A stretch of DNA of 12,772 nt from CAYYYA01 sp964487895 (GTDB taxonomy: Bacteria; Patescibacteriota; Patescibacteriia; UBA1558; 2-01-FULL-52-15): assembly GCA_964487895.1 (NCBI GenBank), contig CAZASM010000026.1:1-12772 (forward strand), written 5' to 3'. The translations under genes and the position numbers were made by a program. This document shows positions 6,563 through 12,772 of this stretch, piece by piece. Below the pieces are notes generated by a model. It saw only the letters and a list, made by a program, of their open reading frames with translations. It searched no databases and had not been told where the DNA came from. How positions within the stretch are numbered: position 1 is the stretch's first letter; every line of letters starts with the position of its first letter.

Positions 6563-7535
6563 GACTTAAAATCATTTTTACTTCTTTGGGTGTTGAGACC
6601 TGCACTAGAGCTTGCCTCAGTTCAGAGGCGTTAGCTCGACCTTTGACATAGTGCGCTAGATGACGTCGCATCGGATCAAAGTAACCCTTGTCATAGAGCT
6701 GCACAAAGTTTTCAGTATGAGCTAGCATAGTTTGTTTAATCTCGGGCCAGGTAATCTCTGTGTAGGATCCAGTCTGTAAGTAGTCTTTAATCTGTTTAAA
6801 TATCCATGGTTTGCCGAGCGTACTTCTGGCTAGACCAAGACCGTCAACACCAGTGGCCGCTAAAATATCTTTGCTACTTTCAATAGTTGTTAGACCACCA
6901 TTTGCTAGGACAGGACCGGTTTTAAAAATTTCTTTCACCTGACGAATCATCTCGAGATTGATATCACCGTCAAAGGGATCTTCGAAGCTGCGACCATGCA
7001 CCATCAGGGCAGCGATAGGGAGGTCGGACATTTCTTTGAGAAAATCTAAGATAGTTACTTGTCGTTTTTTTAGAGGATGTTGATTATCTTCCGCATTGAT
7101 TGATAGACGCATTTTAATCGACACCGGAATATCGACAGCGTCTATCGCAGCTTTAATTATTTTTTTACTTAGAGGAATATCACGCATTAGCATAACACCG
7201 CAGTAGTTACGGGCAATTTTATGCGCTGGACAGCCGAAGTTGATATCTACGCCGTCAGCACCAGCTTCTTCTGCTAGTTTAGCTGCTTGAGCAATAGTTT
7301 CTGGGTTATTACCCATGATTTGTACTACCAGCGGGAATTCGCCTTCGGTTCGTGCCATCATTTTCACTGCTTTGGGTATGTCACGCACCAGAGCTTCAGC
7401 GGCTATCATTTCTGAGTACACCACATCAGCTCCCCAAGATTTGGCGAGCTGGCGATAGGCCGAGTCTGTGATGCCGACCATCGGGGCGAGGGCTATGATT
7501 GGACCTTTAAATTCTTGCCAGAAGTTTTTGGACAT
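6555..7535 (-). CDS. dus: tRNA-dihydrouridine synthase (Dus family)
   Basis: This is an FMN-dependent enzyme that reduces uridine to dihydrouridine in tRNA, using NADPH. The product has 326 residues, normal for the family. Visible motifs are the FMN-binding start LAPMVGITDSAYR (residues 16-28), the SEM segment at 41-43, VQIMGNNP from 71, and DINFGCP at 97-103 with the expected catalytic cysteine C102, then a KMRLS block. Later come the VHGRS block and the phosphate-binding ANGGLTT loop. I chose ATG 7535; a TTG two codons upstream is in frame but lies almost on the predicted transcription start. Which Dus subfamily it belongs to cannot be decided by eye, though DusB-like is most likely. It is convergent with the SPFH-like gene and downstream of corA, with its own promoter. 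Confidence 0.95.
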   Translation of the reverse strand: MSKNFWQEFKGPIIALAPMVGITDSAYRQLAKSWGADVVYSEMIAAEALVRDIPKAVKMMARTEGEFPLVVQIMGNNPETIAQAAKLAEEAGADGVDINFGCPAHKIARNYCGVMLMRDIPLSKKIIKAAIDAVDIPVSIKMRLSINAEDNQHPLKKRQVTILDFLKEMSDLPIAALMVHGRSFEDPFDGDINLEMIRQVKEIFKTGPVLANGGLTTIESSKDILAATGVDGLGLARSTLGKPWIFKQIKDYLQTGSYTEITWPEIKQTMLAHTENFVQLYDKGYFDPMRRHLAHYVKGRANASELRQALVQVSTPKEVKMILSQN

Positions 7536-7543
7536 AATCAAGT

Positions 7544-7572
7544 AGTATAGTGAAAAAACTATAAAAAAACAA
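7544..7572 (-). promoter_or_regulatory. Promoter of dus, giving an almost leaderless mRNA
   Basis: Read on the minus strand, TTGTTT (7572-7567), 17 bases, and TATACT (7549-7544). The start site would fall near 7537, only one to three bases before the ATG at 7535. The -10 is good, the -35 matches only the TTG. Confidence 0.55.
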
Positions 7573-7592
7573 GGGTTTTGATTATTAAACCC
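7563..7592 (-). terminator. Intrinsic terminator downstream of corA
   Basis: On the minus strand GGGTTT (7592-7587) pairs with AAACCC (7578-7573) around an 8-base loop, and TTG plus seven T follow (to 7563). It separates corA transcription from dus and overlaps the weak -35 of the dus promoter. Part of the stem belongs to the heptamer repeat element. Confidence 0.7.
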
Positions 7593-7733
7593 GAAACCCT
7601 AAACTCTAAATTCGAAGGAAACCTAAAACTCCAAATTCTAAACGTTAAACTTCAGACGTAGGTGTTGAGTTGTCTGTTTTGAGTTTGGAGCTTTGAATTT
7701 GTAATTTGTTTAGGATTTCGGGTTTCGGATTTG
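7587..7733. repeat. Imperfect inverted repeat built from degenerate heptamers
   Basis: The left part (7590-7657) reads as successive 7-mers of the type YYCTAAA: CCCGAAA, CCCTAAA, CTCTAAA, TTCGAAG, then a 4-base slip, CCTAAAA, CTCCAAA, TTCTAAA, CGTTAAA. The right part (7672-7733), read on the other strand, gives TCCGAAA, CCCGAAA, TCCTAAA, CAAATTA, CAAATTC and so on. Together they form a long imperfect hairpin with CAGAC/GTCTG (7653-7657 with 7672-7676) at its tip. It fills the corA-dus gap. There is no coding potential and no similarity to a CRISPR repeat. Confidence 0.75.
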
Positions 7734-7737
7734 CTGT

Positions 7738-8664
7738 TTATAGCCACCCCTTGCGTTTAAACCAGAGCAAAAGACCGCCAATGACGCAGACAACTATAGT
7801 CAATATAATCCAGAAATCATAAGGCTGACCATTTATAGGGTCGTGGGTGGTATTCATACCGAAAATGCCGACGACCAAATTAGCTGGTATCAAAACGACA
7901 GAAATAGTAGTTAGCACCTTGATAATATCATTCAACTTGAAAGAAATCATCGATTCATTAGTTTCATCGAAAGCTGTGATAGTTTCCATTTGTGTTTGCA
8001 GAATATCCCAGATATCTCTACTGCGCTCTAAAGCGTTATTAAGAGCAATCTTCATTTCGCCGGGTTCAAAGAAATTATTATTGATGGTCATCAACTTTTT
8101 GATGAGATTCTTGTGTGAATTCATGATACGGCGAAAAGAAACAATGTTGCGTTTGATAATCAAAATTTCCCGTACCATCCGGCGTTCATTACCAGCAAAG
8201 ATTTGATTTTCAATATTTTCAATATCCAGGGTGATATGGTCCAACATCGGGAAGGTGGCATTTTGCAAACGATGGATGATTTCGTGCAATAGGCTGACGG
8301 TAGCGCCAGACATATAGAGTTTCTGCAGGTGTTTATCACGGTAACAATCAGCAAAAAAAGCGTCCAAAACCTCTAAATGGCCATCACCAATAGTGATTAA
8401 ATATTTATCACCGATGAAAAAATCAACTTCAGCAGCCTTAACACCCCGATCCTGTCGATCATAGTAGGCAAACAAGAGTATCATAAATAGATACTCAGGA
8501 TATTCGTCCAGTTTTGGATGTAACGAAACCTTTTTGGCGTCGACAATATCTAAGGGATGGAACTGATATTTTTCTTGCAGATATCTCAAATCACTATCAG
8601 TCGGCTTCTTGGCGTGTATCCAAGTAAGTGATTGAAAATGAATTTCTTTCAGATTAGTAATCAT
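7738..8664 (-). CDS. corA: CorA-family divalent metal ion (Mg2+/Co2+) transporter
   Basis: CorA is a pentameric inner-membrane channel for Mg2+. The 308-residue product has the usual layout: a soluble cytoplasmic alpha/beta domain, a long helical stalk in which QTQMETITAF lies near the membrane, then two C-terminal transmembrane helices (about 245-268 and 285-303). The signature GMN lies at residues 269-271, in IFGMNTTHDP, at the end of the first helix; it forms the selectivity filter. The periplasmic loop reads NGQPYDFW, and a basic KRKGW tail follows the second helix. It is divergent from the 8723 gene, with an extended -10 only a few bases before the ATG. Whether Mg2+, Co2+ or another ion is the real substrate cannot be told from sequence. 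Confidence 0.95.
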   Translation of the reverse strand: MITNLKEIHFQSLTWIHAKKPTDSDLRYLQEKYQFHPLDIVDAKKVSLHPKLDEYPEYLFMILLFAYYDRQDRGVKAAEVDFFIGDKYLITIGDGHLEVLDAFFADCYRDKHLQKLYMSGATVSLLHEIIHRLQNATFPMLDHITLDIENIENQIFAGNERRMVREILIIKRNIVSFRRIMNSHKNLIKKLMTINNNFFEPGEMKIALNNALERSRDIWDILQTQMETITAFDETNESMISFKLNDIIKVLTTISVVLIPANLVVGIFGMNTTHDPINGQPYDFWIILTIVVCVIGGLLLWFKRKGWL

Positions 8665-8673
8665 GATAGTAAA

Positions 8674-8682
8674 ATTATATCA
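8674..8682 (-). promoter_or_regulatory. Extended -10 promoter of corA, leaderless
   Basis: On the minus strand TG-A-TATAAT (8682-8674) is a perfect extended -10. No convincing -35 is present. The predicted start near 8667 is about 3 bases from the ATG at 8664, so the mRNA would have almost no leader. Confidence 0.7.
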
Positions 8683-8707
8683 CAAAACAACGTAATCGTA
8701 TATTATA

Positions 8708-8716
8708 TGGTATAAT
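8708..8716 (+). promoter_or_regulatory. Extended -10 promoter of the 8723 gene pair, leaderless
   Basis: TG-G-TATAAT (8708-8716) is a perfect extended -10 without a recognisable -35. Seven bases downstream falls the A of the ATG at 8723, so transcription and translation would start at the same base. It is back to back with the corA promoter in a 58-base gap. Confidence 0.75.
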
Positions 8717-8722
8717 ATAATC

Positions 8723-9175
8723 ATGTCAGAACAAGTCTTCCAACCTTTATTGCGTCCAGAATTACCAAAGACTCCGGAGCAACAATTAGAACAACCGAAG
8801 ATTAACACGACAGAACAAAAAGCACCGACACAAGATATAATGTCGCCGGTTTCTGCTACCTCGAATGTTCAAGCAGCGATATTACCTAAAGATAAAGATC
8901 CTCAGCTGGTGGAGATTGAGTCCATCTTAGCTGATGGTTTAGATCAAGCCTATATGTCTCTGACAGCAGAGAAAAGGCAGGAATTTCGCTCTGCAGGCGA
9001 AGTATTAGCTCGGACAATTCAGGAGATGGTGCAGCACGGTAAGGTTAATATGAAGAAAATTCGCAACTTGATTATTAAATGGTTACGAGTTATTCCTGGG
9101 GTGAATCGCTATTTTCTGGAGCAGGAAGCTAAAATCAAAGCAGATCGATTAACTGAAATAGGTCTAGACAGATGA
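8723..9175 (+). CDS. Conserved-type protein of unknown function, partner of the downstream ATPase
   Basis: The 150-residue product has two parts. Residues 1-60 are polar, rich in Pro, Gln, Thr and Glu, and probably disordered. From about 62 onward it is helical, with the charged/aliphatic pattern EIESILADGLDQAYMSL, then VLARTIQEMV, KKIRNLIIKWLRVIPGVNRYFLEQEAKIK. No transmembrane segment or signal peptide is seen, but the IRNLIIKWLRVIPG helix is amphipathic and could sit on a membrane. From memory, similar proteins precede VirD4-like ATPase genes in CPR genomes; I cannot verify this here. The stop codon TGA overlaps the next start (ATGA), which suggests translational coupling and a shared complex. 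The start ATG coincides with the predicted transcription start. Confidence 0.85.
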   Translation: MSEQVFQPLLRPELPKTPEQQLEQPKINTTEQKAPTQDIMSPVSATSNVQAAILPKDKDPQLVEIESILADGLDQAYMSLTAEKRQEFRSAGEVLARTIQEMVQHGKVNMKKIRNLIIKWLRVIPGVNRYFLEQEAKIKADRLTEIGLDR

Positions 9176-11691
9176 TGCTATTACAAGCACCGATAATTAT
9201 TAATTCCCAGCCTGACGCCGGAGCTTTTATTTTTGCTCCGTATATTTTTGGATTTTTAGTCTTCATTTTGATAGTTTGGTTTGTCTTGTTGATTTTACGT
9301 AAGTTCAATCAAAGGGATCCTAAACTGAAAATTTTCTTATTAACCGTACCAAAGTATGAGTCAATCGGTCAGGCAGAGAACGAAGCTGTCCAACATATCA
9401 AAGAACAGCTTTCTCACGTAGAGAATTTATTTTCTGCTTTAGGAGCTTTGCGGGCGGAGAAAGGCTGGAAAGCTTGGTTTTTTGGAAGGCAGGATCACTT
9501 CGCTTTGGAGATAGTCGCCCGTCAAGGAGAGATTTCGTTTTACTGCGGTGTTAGTGAGGCGCAGGTGGAGTTTTTCATTCACGTATTGCAATCAGTTCAT
9601 CCAAATGTCCATTATCAAGAAGTGTCGGATTATAATATTTTTCCACCGCAAGGTTTTGTCTCCTGTAGTTATTTGAAACTAAGTCGGGACGTGATGTTTC
9701 CGATTAAGACCTACCAACTATTTGATTTTGATCCGTTAGAAACTTTGACTAATGTTTTGAGTAAATTAGAATCAGGAGAAAGCTTAGTTATTCAATACAT
9801 TGTACGTTCCGCTCATCGTGTCTGGCATCAGCGCGGAGTGAAGACTGCGAAAGCACTCAATAGCGGCAAAGGCCTACGAGAAGCCATGAATGGTCAGAGC
9901 TCGCAACAATCTCCAATGATGAAAGGCGTTGGTAGTGTTCTGTCAACTGTCTTGATGACTGCTCGATCCAATTCTGACAAGCCTAAAGCAGGAGAACAGC
10001 CAAAAGAAGCTAAAATGGCCTCACAGCTGGAGATACAGATGGCCAAAGCTTTAGAAGAGAAAGCCAATAAGGCTGGGTTGGACGTTAATATTCGTTTGAT
10101 CAGCGTCTCGATGAATAAAGTTCATGCTGATGCTAATCTGCGCGGACTAGTCAACGCTTATGGTCAGTTTAATATTTATGAAACTGGTAATAGTTTCCGT
10201 GACAAACATATTCACTCACGTGATCGTCTGATTAAGGACTTTATTTATCGTCGTTTTGTGCCTGCAGCATTGTGTCTATTTAATTCGGAAGAAATGGTGG
10301 GATTGTGGCATTTACCAGGAGCGACTATTGCGACGCCAAATATTCGTTGGCTCGAGGCTCGGAGCGCACCACCGCCACGAGATTTACCAACTCGAGGATT
10401 ATTGTTAGGTAACTCTATTTATCGTGGCCAAAGCTTCCCAGTACGGATGAAAGATGAAGATCGTCGACGTCATATGTATATTGTCGGACAGACTGGTACT
10501 GGTAAAACTGTTTTGATGGGTAATCTGATGTTGCAAGATATTCAAGCGGGTAAAGGTTGTTGTTTGATCGATCCTCACGGTGATCTAGTAGAAGCGCTCT
10601 TAGGTTTGATACCGCCGGAGAGGGAGAAAGATGTTATTGTTTTTGACCCGTCGGATACTAGCCGACCAGTGGGTTTGAACATGTTAGAATTTTTCAACCC
10701 TGATCAGAAGACTTTAGTCATCAATGAGATGATTAATATTTTCGACAAACTGTATGATCTGAAAAAAACCGGCGGACCAATTTTTGAACAGTACATGCGT
10801 AATACATTGTTGTTGATGATGGAGGATGTGGAATCTGGTAATAGTTTGATGGAAGTAGCTAAAGTTCTAGCTGACGAGAATTTCCGCAAGTATAAATTGA
10901 GTAAAGCGACTAATCCAGTGGTCAGAGATTTTTGGCTCAAGGAAGCCCACAAAGCTGGCGGTGAAGCGTCTTTAGCTAATATGGTTCCTTATATTACCAG
11001 TAAACTGACGCAATTCACGGCTAACGATATTATGCGTCCAATTATTGCCCAGCAGACCAGCTCTTTCAATTTCCGGGAGATTATGGATCAAAAAAAGATT
11101 TTATTAGTCAATTTGTCTAAAGGTAAGATTGGGGAGTTGAACAGTAATCTTTTAGGTTTAATCATCGTTGGTAAAATTTTAATCGCTGCTTTGTCGCGAG
11201 TCGATACTGCGGAGCAAGAGCGAGCTGATTTTTATCTCTATATTGATGAGTTTCAAAATTTCCTAACAGACAGTATTGCTGTTATACTATCTGAAGCGCG
11301 AAAGTACCGATTAGATTTAACCATGGCGCACCAATATATTAGTCAGTTGGTGGTCAATGGTGACACGAAGATTCGCGACGCAGTGTTTGGCAACGTTGGT
11401 ACTAAGATAGCTTTTCGTATCGGTGTCGAAGATGCTGAGGCGCTAAAAAAGGAGTTCACCCCTGTCTTTAGTGACTATGACCTCTTGAATATTTCCAAAA
11501 ATAATGCTTATATTAAGATGCTGATTGATAATCAAAATCCACCAGCCTTTAATATTAAGTTGGATCCGCCAATCAAAGGTGATCCAGCATTAGCCGCACG
11601 TTTGAAAGAACAGTCACGAATTCAATATGGTAGACCACGAGAAGAGGTGGAGCAAGAGATTATTAAACGCTCGGGCATGATTATAAATTAA
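9172..11691 (+). CDS. Membrane-anchored VirD4/TraG-like (HerA/FtsK superfamily) ATPase
   Basis: The 839-residue product has one N-terminal transmembrane helix (about 19-43). A large N-terminal domain of unknown function (about 45-400) follows, with a Gln/Ser/Lys-rich low-complexity stretch around 235-285. The P-loop ATPase domain comes next: Walker A GQTGTGKT at 439-446, an IDPHGD motif typical of type IV secretion coupling ATPases, Walker B with D692-E693 in YIDEFQNF, and AHQYISQL with a Gln in the sensor position. VirD4/TraG proteins pump DNA or protein across membranes as hexamers. No relaxase, VirB4 or pilus gene lies nearby, so conjugation is not supported. A role in DNA uptake, chromosome handling or pilus-linked transport is possible. 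It overlaps the preceding stop by 4 bases, and an alternative start is the adjacent ATG 9175. Confidence 0.88.
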   Translation: MMLLQAPIIINSQPDAGAFIFAPYIFGFLVFILIVWFVLLILRKFNQRDPKLKIFLLTVPKYESIGQAENEAVQHIKEQLSHVENLFSALGALRAEKGWKAWFFGRQDHFALEIVARQGEISFYCGVSEAQVEFFIHVLQSVHPNVHYQEVSDYNIFPPQGFVSCSYLKLSRDVMFPIKTYQLFDFDPLETLTNVLSKLESGESLVIQYIVRSAHRVWHQRGVKTAKALNSGKGLREAMNGQSSQQSPMMKGVGSVLSTVLMTARSNSDKPKAGEQPKEAKMASQLEIQMAKALEEKANKAGLDVNIRLISVSMNKVHADANLRGLVNAYGQFNIYETGNSFRDKHIHSRDRLIKDFIYRRFVPAALCLFNSEEMVGLWHLPGATIATPNIRWLEARSAPPPRDLPTRGLLLGNSIYRGQSFPVRMKDEDRRRHMYIVGQTGTGKTVLMGNLMLQDIQAGKGCCLIDPHGDLVEALLGLIPPEREKDVIVFDPSDTSRPVGLNMLEFFNPDQKTLVINEMINIFDKLYDLKKTGGPIFEQYMRNTLLLMMEDVESGNSLMEVAKVLADENFRKYKLSKATNPVVRDFWLKEAHKAGGEASLANMVPYITSKLTQFTANDIMRPIIAQQTSSFNFREIMDQKKILLVNLSKGKIGELNSNLLGLIIVGKILIAALSRVDTAEQERADFYLYIDEFQNFLTDSIAVILSEARKYRLDLTMAHQYISQLVVNGDTKIRDAVFGNVGTKIAFRIGVEDAEALKKEFTPVFSDYDLLNISKNNAYIKMLIDNQNPPAFNIKLDPPIKGDPALAARLKEQSRIQYGRPREEVEQEIIKRSGMIIN

Positions 11692-11717
11692 GAATGAAGA
11701 AATAAGAATTAAGAATT
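11690..11717. repeat. Short heptamer tandem repeat (AAGAATT type)
   Basis: Four consecutive 7-mers: AAGAATG, AAGAAAT, AAGAATT, AAGAATT, starting on the last two bases of the ATPase stop codon. The period is the same as in the element at 7587-7733, although the unit sequence differs. The rest of this 133-base gap (11718-11824) is A-rich; I see no convincing terminator or promoter in it. Confidence 0.6.
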
Positions 11718-11824
11718 TTGAAACGGCAAACAAAAAAAGTTCGGGACTGTAAGGAAAAACAAAAAAGAACGTCAGTAAAATAAAAGTACCAATCATTTAA
11801 AATTAAAGTGGTTGGAAAACAAAA

Positions 11825-12400
11825 ATGGCAAAAATAAACAAAATTCAGGAATTAGAGGATTTTATCCGTCATCAGGAGTTAGAGCTCAAGAAGATGAAGG
11901 TGATTTTAGCTGAGCTGTCTGGACATAGTTCGACACAAGCTGTTGATTACGTGGTCAAAGCCTCCGAGGTCGGAAAAGAATCAGACAGTCATGAAGGACG
12001 TGTTATTGAGGGTGTTTTTGACGGTCAAAATATGATTGGTCCAGATGGTAAGGTGTATTCTATTCCAGTTAATTATTCTTCCAAATCAAAATTAGTTGAA
12101 GGTGATATTCTGAAATTGACCATTGATAATCTGGGAAACTTCATTTATAAACAGATTGGTCCAGTAGAGCGTGCCCGCCTGATGGGAGTTTTGGCACGTG
12201 ATCAGGATAAAGGTGACTTTATGGTAGTTTCGGACGATCATATGTTTAAAGTCTTAGCCGCTAGCGTTAGTTATTATAAAGGTGCCGAAGGTGATCAGGT
12301 AGTTGTGCTGGTGCCGAAGGACGCTGATAGCAAATGGGGAGCTGTGGAAAATATTATTAAACGTGGAAATTCTAACTCTCAACAGGACTCTTTCAGTTAA
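11825..12400 (+). CDS. Conserved-type protein of unknown function with N-terminal coiled coil
   Basis: I do not recognise a named family. The 191-residue product begins with a charged helix (about 3-31, IQELEDFIRHQELELKKMKVIL) that should form a coiled coil. A mostly beta region from about 57 to 180 follows, with alternating hydrophobic residues and Gly turns, for example EGRVIEGVFDGQNMIGPDGKVYSIPVNY and EGDILKLTIDNLGNFIYKQIGPVERARL. The tail is short and Ser/Gln-rich. The fold suggests small beta barrels of the kind that bind nucleic acid or ribosomal partners. From memory, similar proteins recur in CPR genomes near dnaX; this is unverified. No Shine-Dalgarno stands before the ATG, and no clear promoter was found, so it may be transcribed by read-through from the ATPase gene. 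Confidence 0.85.
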   Translation: MAKINKIQELEDFIRHQELELKKMKVILAELSGHSSTQAVDYVVKASEVGKESDSHEGRVIEGVFDGQNMIGPDGKVYSIPVNYSSKSKLVEGDILKLTIDNLGNFIYKQIGPVERARLMGVLARDQDKGDFMVVSDDHMFKVLAASVSYYKGAEGDQVVVLVPKDADSKWGAVENIIKRGNSNSQQDSFS

Positions 12401-12435
12401 CAATTATAGCCAATTGTTGAGCTTTTCGTTATTCG

Positions 12436-12457
12436 CTTGCCCAGGGCAAGTTTTTTT
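12436..12457 (+). terminator. Intrinsic terminator of the 11825 gene
   Basis: CTTGCC (12436-12441) pairs with GGCAAG (12445-12450) around CAG and is followed by seven T (12451-12457). A second hairpin, AACAATT (12399-12405) with AATTGTT (12412-12418), starts inside the stop codon and may add stability. Confidence 0.88.
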
Positions 12458-12465
12458 ATTATGAT
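12437..12465 (+). promoter_or_regulatory. Probable dnaX promoter overlapping the terminator, leaderless
   Basis: TTGCCC (12437-12442, 4 of 6 to TTGACA), 17 bases, then TATGAT (12460-12465, 5 of 6 to TATAAT). The start would fall near 12472, about 2 bases before the ATG at 12474. The -35 is the 5' arm of the terminator, and its T run forms the spacer. Confidence 0.6.
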
Positions 12466-12473
12466 AGTACTCT

Positions 12474-12772
12474 ATGGCAGTTTTATATAGAAAATATCGT
12501 CCCCAAAGCTTCAGTTCGGTAGTGGGCCAAAACCATATTAAAACGACCTTGGCTTCGGAAATTATCTCCAATCAGTTGGCTCATGCTTACCTTTTTGTCG
12601 GTCCGCGTGGTACTGGTAAAACAACCATGGCGCGTTTGTTAGCTCGGGCAGTTAATTGCTCTCAACGTGCGGAGAATTCGGCTGAGCCCTGTAATCAGTG
12701 CGATTCTTGTTTGGCAATTTCCCAAGGTAGAAGTTTGGATATTATTGAAATTGATGCCGCCACTCACACTCA
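12474..12772 (+). CDS. dnaX: DNA polymerase III subunits gamma/tau, N-terminal part (runs off the window)
   Basis: DnaX is the motor of the clamp loader and, in its long form, ties the replicative polymerases together. Ninety-nine codons are present. They show the family start LYRKYRPQSFSSVVGQ, AYLFVGPRGTGKT with Walker A GPRGTGKT at 43-50, a zinc module with Cys at 62, 73, 76 and 79 (NC-x10-CNQCDSC), and the DIIEIDAATH stretch after it. All expected residues are there. I chose ATG 12474 because the conserved LYRKYRP block follows at residue 4. The gene continues beyond the right edge, so the site where some bacteria frameshift to make gamma cannot be examined. No Shine-Dalgarno is seen. Confidence 0.97.
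   Translation, partial: MAVLYRKYRPQSFSSVVGQNHIKTTLASEIISNQLAHAYLFVGPRGTGKTTMARLLARAVNCSQRAENSAEPCNQCDSCLAISQGRSLDIIEIDAATHT

Noticed and set aside
7587..7733. CRISPR array or telomere-like sequence
   Set aside because: There are no constant repeats of 25-40 bases and no unique spacers. The CCCTAAA likeness is limited to a few units inside a degenerate series in a bacterial intergenic gap.
11614..11796. Minus-strand 60-aa hydrophobic open frame at the end of the ATPase gene
   Set aside because: It arises from an A-rich plus strand that reads as Phe/Leu/Ile on the minus strand. It overlaps the ATPase 3' end and has no promoter or start signal.
11718..11824. Promoter candidate TAAAAT at 11798-11803 for the 11825 gene
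   Set aside because: The region is A-rich, so such matches are expected by chance. No -35 lies at a suitable distance and the spacing to the ATG differs from the other promoters here.

Overview
The window looks like chromosomal DNA from a small-genome bacterium of the Candidate Phyla Radiation (Patescibacteria), most likely a Parcubacteria-type lineage. This is an inference. It rests on recurrent CPR-type proteins of unknown function beside dnaX and beside a membrane VirD4/HerA-like ATPase, on a shortened HrcA, on genes that mostly lack Shine-Dalgarno sequences with several promoters placed so that the mRNA would be leaderless, and on degenerate 7-nt tandem repeats in the gaps. Sampled lines of the backbone are about 38-40% GC.

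Layout. Positions 2-139 hold the 3' end of an unrecognised gene, followed by an intrinsic terminator. Next is a complete heat-shock operon with a textbook -35/-10 promoter, a perfect CIRCE operator, and hrcA - grpE - a small four-cysteine protein - dnaK - dnaJ (267-4864), closed by a palindrome and a terminator. From about 4936 to 6562 lies a self-contained unit: an operator-like dyad, a strong promoter, a leader of about 130 nt with hairpins including a terminator-like one, a strong Shine-Dalgarno, a clearly GC-richer gene for a membrane protein that resembles the SPFH/Band 7 family, and a strong terminator. It differs from its surroundings in base composition and in translation signals. Convergent to it, on the minus strand, are a tRNA-dihydrouridine synthase gene (6555-7535) and a CorA-type divalent-cation transporter gene (7738-8664). 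They are separated by a large imperfect inverted repeat of degenerate heptamers, with a terminator and a promoter. Divergent from corA is a translationally coupled pair: a 150-aa protein of unknown function and an 839-aa membrane-anchored VirD4/TraG-like ATPase (8723-11691). The window ends with a 191-aa protein of unknown function (11825-12400) and the first 99 codons of dnaX.

How the genes work together. HrcA should repress the DnaK-GrpE-DnaJ chaperone operon through CIRCE. The four-cysteine protein embedded in that operon is a candidate accessory factor. The 150-aa/ATPase pair is a plausible two-protein DNA- or protein-handling membrane machine. The 191-aa protein lies just upstream of the DNA polymerase III tau/gamma gene, but a terminator separates them. 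The least ordinary parts are the SPFH-like cassette with its regulated-looking leader, the heptamer inverted repeat, and the repeated use of leaderless promoters.
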